A DNA stretch of 36,575 nt. Origin: Chloroflexota bacterium. GTDB lineage: Bacteria > Chloroflexota > Limnocylindria > Limnocylindrales > CSP1-4. Under the pieces are notes generated by a model. It saw only the letters and a list, made by a program, of their open reading frames with translations. It ran no database searches and was not told the origin of the DNA. The position numbers and the translations under genes are program-made. Within the stretch, counting starts at the first letter, position 1. Each line of letters starts with the position of its first letter. Positions 31,361-36,575 of the stretch are shown here, piece by piece. Location: NCBI GenBank assembly GCA_003169735.1, contig PNAP01000087.1, positions 1 to 36,575 on the forward strand. Direction: 5' to 3'.

Positions 31361-32681
31361 TCCCGCAGCTGAGGAGCTGGTCGCGTTTCTTCAGCTCGAG
31401 GACGCGGAGGGCGGCAGCGTCGACCAGGGCTCGGAAGGTGGGATCCGCCTTGGCGCGCGCGACGAGCGCCAGGGCCATCTGCTCGGCAGGGTCGATCGTC
31501 TTGCTGATGATCATGTCGCCGCCGGCGGTGATGAAGTCGATGGCACGCGTCGCCGGCGGGATATCGGCGACCGCCGCGGTCGCGCCGAGGTCATCGGACA
31601 CCACGATGCCCGTGAAGCCGAGCTGGGTCCGCAGCAGGTCGTCGATGACCACGGGCGAGAACGCCGCGAGATGGTCCGGATCGATCTGGGTGTAGGTCGC
31701 GAGGGCGACCATCACGAAGGGGACGCCGGCGTCGATGACGTCCTGGAACGCGTCGAGGTAGGGATCGTCACGGGTGGTCACCGTGTCGACCACGCCGCCT
31801 GTGAAGTCGGTGTTGCCGACCACCCGGCCGAGACCGGGGAAGTGCTTGGCCACGGTCAGGATGCCGGCCGAGGCCATGCCCTCCAGGAACGCGGAGGCGT
31901 GACCACCCACGGTGGCCGGGTCGTGGCCGTATTCGCGATGCAGGACCCCGATGGGCTGGTTCTGTGAAGCGGTCCCGGGCGGCACGACGTCGGTCACCGG
32001 CGCGAAGTCGAGGTCGATGCCAGCTGCCGTGAGTTGCTGACCCCAGGTGGCGGCATCGCTCGTCAGGGTCGACGTGGCGAGCTTGCCCTGGTCGACGGCG
32101 GTCGGGATGACCGAGAATCCCGGGCCGTTCAGCGCCTGGATCAGACCCCCTTCCTGGTTCGCGGCGACGAAGAAGCCGATGCCGTGCACGCCGCCGGCCG
32201 TCCCCGCGGCGAGTGTCTGGACCGCGTCGGCCACGGACCGGATGCCGGCCACGCCGGCCTGGCTCGTCTCGGTGAACCAGACCGATCCGAAGTGGTCCGT
32301 CTCGATGGCTGCCTGCTCGTCGACGCCGAGCTGGTCATCGGCCAACCCGAGCAGGAACAACTGGCCGACCCGTTCGGCCTCAGTGAGCGAATCGAGGGTG
32401 CGCTGGGCGCAGGCTGCCGTCGGGCTGGCGGTCGGGGTCGGGCTGGGCGAAGGCGTCGGCCTGGGTGACGCGGACGGTGTCAGCCGGGCGGTCGGCGTGG
32501 GTGACGCACTCGGACGCGGGGTGGTCGGCGCGGGCGAGTCGGTCGGGCGTCCGCTGGGGCTGGCGCCGACCGTCGCCGTCGGCGAAACGTTCGAGGGTGT
32601 CGGTTGGACGGGGCCGGCACAACCCGAGGCGAGCGAGATCGCGACGACGATCGCCGCGAGGCGGCCGTGGTTGCGACTCAC
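31353..32681 (-). CDS. GH3-family beta-N-acetylhexosaminidase-like lipoprotein with altered catalytic loop
   Basis: 442 residues from the GTG at 32681. The signal peptide ends in a lipobox-like ASGC (Cys21), followed by a Pro/Ser/Thr-rich stalk to about residue 90 and a GH3 barrel. The motif KHFPGLG and the nucleophile region VVSDDLG (Asp near residue 361) match NagZ/LpqI-type enzymes, which trim N-acetylglucosamine from peptidoglycan fragments. In canonical members KHFPGHG is followed by D-S-H, giving the Asp-His acid/base pair; here the loop reads GRVVGNTDF, with no histidine. The Glu of VAANQEGG and the FAPVTDV strand are kept. Activity may be changed. The gene is last in the MoxR-VWA cluster, 78 bases after the second VWA gene. 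Confidence 0.85.
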   Translation of the reverse strand: MSRNHGRLAAIVVAISLASGCAGPVQPTPSNVSPTATVGASPSGRPTDSPAPTTPRPSASPTPTARLTPSASPRPTPSPSPTPTASPTAACAQRTLDSLTEAERVGQLFLLGLADDQLGVDEQAAIETDHFGSVWFTETSQAGVAGIRSVADAVQTLAAGTAGGVHGIGFFVAANQEGGLIQALNGPGFSVIPTAVDQGKLATSTLTSDAATWGQQLTAAGIDLDFAPVTDVVPPGTASQNQPIGVLHREYGHDPATVGGHASAFLEGMASAGILTVAKHFPGLGRVVGNTDFTGGVVDTVTTRDDPYLDAFQDVIDAGVPFVMVALATYTQIDPDHLAAFSPVVIDDLLRTQLGFTGIVVSDDLGATAAVADIPPATRAIDFITAGGDMIISKTIDPAEQMALALVARAKADPTFRALVDAAALRVLELKKRDQLLSCGSG

Positions 32682-32759
32682 CTCGTCGAGCGGAGCAGCA
32701 CGCGGATCACGCGGCCATGGTGGCAGTTCTGCGCCGGGAGGTGGATGCGAGCCGTCGGT

Positions 32760-33848
32760 TCAGGGGAGGGGACGCCAGGCACGTCCGAGCAGCACGCCAA
32801 GGGCAGCCAGCCCCAGCGCAAGAGCCACGAAGCCGACGCTGATCTCGATCGTTTCGTGCTTGGTGATGAGTGATGTGGGCAGTCCGGCGAAGACACTCTC
32901 GAGTTCGCTGGCACTCTCGGCTGGGTAGTACTGGCCGCCGGTCAGGTTCGCCACCTGGATCAGCGTCGTGTCGTCGATGCCGCGCCGGAACCCGCCGCCC
33001 GGTCCTCCGCCACCGAAACCCTGGCCGCCGAAGCCGCCACCGAACCCGGGCGCGCTCCCCGGCTCCCGCCCGATGAACTGGGCGGCACACGTGGGATCGG
33101 CCGAGCCGCCGTCGGCGGTGCCGAACCCGATGGTGTAGACGCGCACCCCGCGATCGACGGCCTGCTGCGCGGCATCGAGCGGCTCGGGCCCGGCGTTGTT
33201 CACGCCGTCGGTCAGGAGGACGACGATGTCCGGGGCGTAGGCGCCCGCCGGCACGGGCGTCGGCTCGATGCCGGGACGACCGGCGATGACGCTCGGGGCC
33301 ACGCTCGGGTCGATCTCGGCGATGGCATCCAGGGCGGCCAGCAGGCCGCTGCCGATGGCCGTCCGTCGACCGGTCGTGAGGCTGTGGAGCGCGTCGAGCA
33401 GCGCGGTCTGGTCGGTCGTCGGCGCCTGGACCACTTCAGCGAAACCGCTGAACGCGACGATGCCGATCTCGGTCGTGCCGGACTGGCTCTCGATGAAGGC
33501 CGCCGCTGCCGCTTCGGCGGCTTGCAGGCGGCTGGGCGGGATGTCGGTCGAGCACATGCTGCCGGACACGTCGATGGCCAGCAGGACGGTCGTCTCGTTG
33601 GTCGGCACGCTGACCACGACCACGGGTCGAGCGAGTGCCGCAACGAGTGCGATCAGTGCAAGCAGGAAGAGCGCCACCGGCAGATGCCGTCGTACCCGGG
33701 ACGACGGCGGACGTGCGTCTCGGATGAGCGACAGGCTCGAGTAGCGGACACCCGACGGTCGCCGTCGGCGAAGGCTCCAGGCATAGGCGACCAGCACGAC
33801 CGGCACGAGCGCCAGGAGCAGCAGCGACGCAGGCCACAGGAGATCCAT
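32760..33848 (-). CDS. VWA-domain membrane protein (BatA/BatB-like), second copy
   Basis: 362 residues from the ATG at 33848. Two N-terminal helices (about 5-25 and 55-75) are followed by the BatA-type juxtamembrane ARP and a VWA domain. The metal-ion-dependent adhesion site is complete: D93-x-S95-x-S97 (AIDVSGSM), Thr in GRRTAIGSG and Asp in LLTDGVNN. An insertion near residue 275 is Gly/Phe/Arg-rich (GGGFGGQGFGGGGPGGGF) and is preceded by a lone Cys (ADPTCAAQF); a final helix ends the protein. In MoxR clusters, VWA proteins are believed to be metal-dependent protein partners or chaperone targets of the AAA+ ATPase. A 47-base gap separates it from the first VWA gene. Confidence 0.88.
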   Translation of the reverse strand: MDLLWPASLLLLALVPVVLVAYAWSLRRRRPSGVRYSSLSLIRDARPPSSRVRRHLPVALFLLALIALVAALARPVVVVSVPTNETTVLLAIDVSGSMCSTDIPPSRLQAAEAAAAAFIESQSGTTEIGIVAFSGFAEVVQAPTTDQTALLDALHSLTTGRRTAIGSGLLAALDAIAEIDPSVAPSVIAGRPGIEPTPVPAGAYAPDIVVLLTDGVNNAGPEPLDAAQQAVDRGVRVYTIGFGTADGGSADPTCAAQFIGREPGSAPGFGGGFGGQGFGGGGPGGGFRRGIDDTTLIQVANLTGGQYYPAESASELESVFAGLPTSLITKHETIEISVGFVALALGLAALGVLLGRAWRPLP

Positions 33849-33895
33849 CTAGACCGCGCTCTCGGCGGGCGTTGCGTGACGCGCGCGGCACGCGC

Positions 33896-34900
33896 TCACG
33901 GCAACCGCCCCAGCCAGGCGAGCGATGCGAGACCTCCGGCCACGAACAGGACCAGGCTGGCGCCGGCGAAGAGCGCGGTCAGCTCGATGACCTGGGGCGT
34001 GATGAGCAGCGCCGCGTGGATCGTGCCGTAGATGGCGGACAGGCCCGCGGCGTCGGTGGCGTCGTAGTAGGTGCCGCCGGTCATCTGCGAGACCTGCTGG
34101 AGGAGCGCCTCATCGAGTTGCGTGTGGACGCTGAAGCCGCCGATCTCGAGGTCCGTGCCGGCGGCGGTGCCGATACCGATGGTGTCGATGCGGACGCCTT
34201 GATCGGCCGCAGCCTGGGCGGCCGCGATGGGGTCCGGCGTGGCGTTGTTCTCCCCGTCGCTGAGGAGCACGATGACGGCCGAGGTGTGGCTGCCCGGCGG
34301 CACCGGCGCGGGTGATGTGGTCGGGGCCGGGGATCGGTTGGTGTAGTAGTCGACGTTCGGACCGGCCTCGGCCACCGTGATGGCGTTGAGCGACGCGAGG
34401 ATGCCCTGACCGAGCGACGTCCCGTTCTGCGGTGTCAGGCGGTCGATGGCCGCCAGCACGGCGCCCTGGTCGCTGGTCGGGACCTGGACGGACAGTCCCG
34501 CGCCGCTGAACGCGACAACGCCGATATCGACGCCCGCCGGCTGCGCCTGCACGAAGGCCTGGCTGGCGGCTTTCTCGGCGTCCAAGCGCGTCGGCTTCAG
34601 GTCATCGGCGGCCATGCTGCCCGACACGTCGAAGGCGAGGATGACCGTCCCTTCCTGGCTTGGCAGCGAGACGGTGCCCTGCGGCCGTGCCAGAGCGATG
34701 CACATCAGGACGAAACCGCCCAGCCAGAGAGCGGCGGGGATCCAGGCGCGCCAGCGAAGTGGGCGTCCGGTCACGGTCAGGCCGAGCCCGCCATACGTCG
34801 CCGCCGCCTGCCGCCGCCGTCGCCCCAGGGCGACATACAGCCAGGCACCGACCGGGATGAGTGCCAGCGACAGGAGCATCGGCAGCCAGATGAACGACAC
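33896..34900 (-). CDS. VWA-domain membrane protein (BatA-like), first copy
   Basis: 334 residues from the GTG at 34900, 3 bases after the DUF58 stop. Two helices (about 5-25 and 52-72) precede a VWA domain with an intact metal site: D91-x-S93-x-S95 (AFDVSGSM), Thr in QNGTSLGQG and Asp in LLSDGENN. A Pro/Ser/Thr stretch (RSPAPTTSPAPVPPGS) lies between two parts of the domain. A C-terminal helix (about 308-330) re-enters the membrane, giving a large extracytoplasmic loop. It closely resembles the neighbouring VWA protein, pointing to a tandem duplication and possible heterodimer. Confidence 0.9.
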   Translation of the reverse strand: MSFIWLPMLLSLALIPVGAWLYVALGRRRRQAAATYGGLGLTVTGRPLRWRAWIPAALWLGGFVLMCIALARPQGTVSLPSQEGTVILAFDVSGSMAADDLKPTRLDAEKAASQAFVQAQPAGVDIGVVAFSGAGLSVQVPTSDQGAVLAAIDRLTPQNGTSLGQGILASLNAITVAEAGPNVDYYTNRSPAPTTSPAPVPPGSHTSAVIVLLSDGENNATPDPIAAAQAAADQGVRIDTIGIGTAAGTDLEIGGFSVHTQLDEALLQQVSQMTGGTYYDATDAAGLSAIYGTIHAALLITPQVIELTALFAGASLVLFVAGGLASLAWLGRLP

Positions 34901-34903
34901 GGC

Positions 34904-35686
34904 CTAGTTCCGTCGCTTCTTGCGTGCCCGGGACATGCGCACGATGGCGGTCACCAGGTCGTCATCCGTTGAGAGTGCCATCGCATCGACCCCGGCCCGG
35001 CGGAAGGCGGCGTTGACGGTCTCCTCACGCCGTCGGGCGGCGTCCCGGAATCGCTGGCGGAACCGCTTGTCGTGGGTCGCGACGTAGAGCTGCTCGCCCG
35101 TCTCCGCGTCCTGGAGGATGAGCGGCCCGATGTCCGGCAACTCCACCTCGCGGGGATCGGTGAGGCGAACGGCGATGACCTCGTGGCGCCGGTTGAGCTG
35201 GTGGAGTGGGCGCTCCCAGCCCGGCTCGCTGATGAAGTCGGACACGATGAAGATGAGCGAGCGCCGCTTGATCGCCTGCGCGGCCGTCTCGAACAGCGGC
35301 ACGAGATCGGTCGCCGGAGATGAGGCCAGACGCGGTCGCTTGAGCAACTCGTCGATGACGCGCAGGACCTGCAGGCGGCCGCCGCGCGCCGGGATGGTCA
35401 GGTCGACACGGCTGCCATAGAAGACCGCTCCGACGCGGTTGCCGTGCCGGGTCAGCAGTCGCGCCATGGTCGCCACGAGGTCGATCAGGACGGTGCGCTT
35501 GTGCCGGTCCGTCTCGACCGTGCCGAAGTCGACCGAGGGGCTGAGATCGAGCAGGAACCACGCGGTGATCTCGCGGTCCTCGTGGTACTGGCGGACGTAC
35601 GGCGTGTCCATCCGTGCCGTCACGTTCCAGTCGATGTACCGCACGTCGTCACCGACCTGGTACTCGCGCATGTCGGCGAGATCCAC
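34904..35686 (-). CDS. DUF58 protein of the MoxR/VWA cluster (canonical start incomplete)
   Basis: 260 residues from the first canonical start, GTG at 35686, but the DUF58 family signature clearly continues upstream: the same frame back to about 35779 reads PERLLQRLDWHVIRRL and GVLQGDYRSLFYGSG, which are conserved N-terminal residues. No ATG, GTG or TTG exists in that frame before an in-frame stop, so either a non-canonical start (ACG at 35797 with a GAGGGAG 7 bases upstream, or ATC at 35803) or a base error is involved. The domain includes YQVGDDVRYIDWNVTARMDT, a degenerate VWA-like core with DLSPSVDFG and FIVSDFIS, and a basic tail. DUF58 proteins accompany MoxR and VWA genes. The TGA of moxR overlaps this frame. 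Confidence 0.82.
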   Translation of the reverse strand: MDLADMREYQVGDDVRYIDWNVTARMDTPYVRQYHEDREITAWFLLDLSPSVDFGTVETDRHKRTVLIDLVATMARLLTRHGNRVGAVFYGSRVDLTIPARGGRLQVLRVIDELLKRPRLASSPATDLVPLFETAAQAIKRRSLIFIVSDFISEPGWERPLHQLNRRHEVIAVRLTDPREVELPDIGPLILQDAETGEQLYVATHDKRFRQRFRDAARRREETVNAAFRRAGVDAMALSTDDDLVTAIVRMSRARKKRRN

Positions 35687-35777
35687 GCCGCTTCCGTAGA
35701 AGAGGCTGCGGTAGTCGCCCTGGAGGACGCCGTCGAGCCGGCGGATGACGTGCCAGTCGAGCCGCTGGAGGAGGCGT

Positions 35778-36575
35778 TCAGGCGGTGACGCGGACGTTGG
35801 GATTCTCCCTCAGGGGCACGTTCGGGACCGGCGTTCGATCGAGGACGGTGCGCAGGATCTGGTCGGGGGTGATGCCGTCGGAGAGCGCCTCGAAGGAGAG
35901 CACCAGCCGGTGGCGCATCACGTCGCGCGCCATATCCATGACATCCATCGGCAGGGCGTAGTCGCGGCCACGGACGAAGGCCAGGGCACGCGCGGTCAGG
36001 ATGAGGTTGATCGAGGCACGTGGGCTGGCGCCATGGGTGATGTATGGCTCGAGTTCGGGCATGCCGTGCAAACGCGGGCTGCGCGTGGCCGTGGCCAGCC
36101 GCACGGCATAGGTGATGAGCGCCGGGTCGACATACACGTGGTCGGCTTCCTTCTGCAGCCGCAGCAGGTCATCGGTCGTGAGCACGACCTGGACCGGATC
36201 GAGCGGCCCCGTCATGCGTTCGACGATGACGAATTCCTCGGCCGAACTCGGGTAGCCGATGAGCACCTTGAGCATGAATCGGTCGACCTGGGCCTCTGGC
36301 AACGCATAGGTGCCCTCGGTCTCGATGGGGTTCTGCGTCGCCAGCACCAGGAACGGATCGGGCACCCGGTGGGTCTCGCGTCCGATGGTGACCTGCCGTT
36401 CCTGCATCACCTCGAGCAAGGCGCTCTGGACCTTGGCCGGCGCCCGATTGATCTCATCGGCGAGGAGCACGTTGGCGAAGACGGGCCCGAGCGAGGTCCC
36501 GAACTCGCCGGTCTTCTGGTTGTAGATGCGCGTGCCGACGAGATCGGCGGGCACCAGGTCGGGCGTGAACTGGAT
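35778..36575 (-). CDS. MoxR-family AAA+ ATPase, 5'-truncated by window edge
   Basis: 265 residues are visible; the frame is open at the right edge, so the N-terminus with Walker A lies outside. Present are the post-Walker A segment GTRIYNQKTGEF, Walker B LLADEINRAPAKVQSALLE, sensor 1 in FLVLATQNPIETEGTYALP, the arginine-finger region EAQVDRFMLKV, and sensor 2 with ASPRASINLI, all in the usual order for MoxR/YifB-like proteins. The C-terminal lid is followed by the tail NVPLRENPNV. MoxR proteins act as chaperone-like ATPases activating VWA-containing partners; DUF58 and two VWA proteins follow directly downstream on the same strand. Confidence 0.93.
   Translation of the reverse strand: MQFTPDLVPADLVGTRIYNQKTGEFGTSLGPVFANVLLADEINRAPAKVQSALLEVMQERQVTIGRETHRVPDPFLVLATQNPIETEGTYALPEAQVDRFMLKVLIGYPSSAEEFVIVERMTGPLDPVQVVLTTDDLLRLQKEADHVYVDPALITYAVRLATATRSPRLHGMPELEPYITHGASPRASINLILTARALAFVRGRDYALPMDVMDMARDVMRHRLVLSFEALSDGITPDQILRTVLDRTPVPNVPLRENPNVRVTA

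Overview
This is a high-GC bacterial window (roughly two-thirds G+C by eye) with tightly packed genes, many 4-base stop/start overlaps, frequent GTG starts, and several genes whose start codon sits only 6-10 bases after a -10-like box (leaderless look). The gene families fit a high-GC, non-proteobacterial lineage such as an uncultivated Chloroflexota or an actinobacterium-like organism: REC-ParA/CpaE-like protein, KimA-like APC permease, glycine-rich family-39 glycosyltransferase, fused iron-sulfur/molybdopterin hydroxylase, and a MoxR-DUF58-VWA cluster. This placement is inference. No rRNA, tRNA, CRISPR array, insertion sequence or phage gene was recognised.

Layout. 1-800: 3' part of an SPFH (stomatin/flotillin-like) protein. 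888-2084: CpaE/TadZ-like protein with a degenerate receiver domain. 2096-3659 (minus): single-pass membrane protein, ECF sigma factor and a DUF1003-like membrane protein. 3745-7115 (minus): efflux-type operon of ABC-2 permease, two ATPases and a TetR regulator, with a 24-bp palindrome over the operon promoter. 7168-7635 (minus): four-helix membrane protein. 7934-10108: MarR regulator plus DHA2 drug exporter, with an inverted repeat over the MarR promoter and start. 10206-12830: fused [2Fe-2S]/molybdopterin hydroxylase. 12877-13770: family-2-like glycosyltransferase. 13802-18146: MarR regulator plus heterodimeric ABC exporter, each gene overlapping the next by 4 bases. 18285-21153: AsnA-type asparagine synthetase and malic enzyme behind a structured leader. 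21355-23372: family-39 glycosyltransferase broken by a frameshift in a G run. 23396-25396 (minus): KimA-like permease. 25492-26664: FAD-dependent oxidoreductase. 26693-30843 (minus): Thr/Ala-rich membrane protein, truncated VOC protein and a 1167-residue secreted beta-propeller protein. 30985-31335: PRC-barrel/DUF2171-like protein. 31353-36575 (minus): MoxR ATPase, DUF58 protein, two VWA membrane proteins and a GH3 lipoprotein.

How the genes work together. Three separate export units (TetR-ABC-2, MarR-DHA2, MarR-heterodimeric ABC) each carry their own repressor-type regulator, and two have visible operator-like palindromes; this looks like a xenobiotic-response neighbourhood. The right end is a classic MoxR/VWA cluster (AAA+ chaperone with membrane VWA proteins), followed by a cell-wall-type glycosidase lipoprotein. 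No single undescribed system is proven here. The best leads are the pseudo-receiver in the CpaE-like protein, the asnA leader and the altered AsnA motif, the missing start codon of the DUF58 gene, the GH3 lipoprotein with a changed catalytic loop, and hairpins that enclose stop codons at convergent gene ends.
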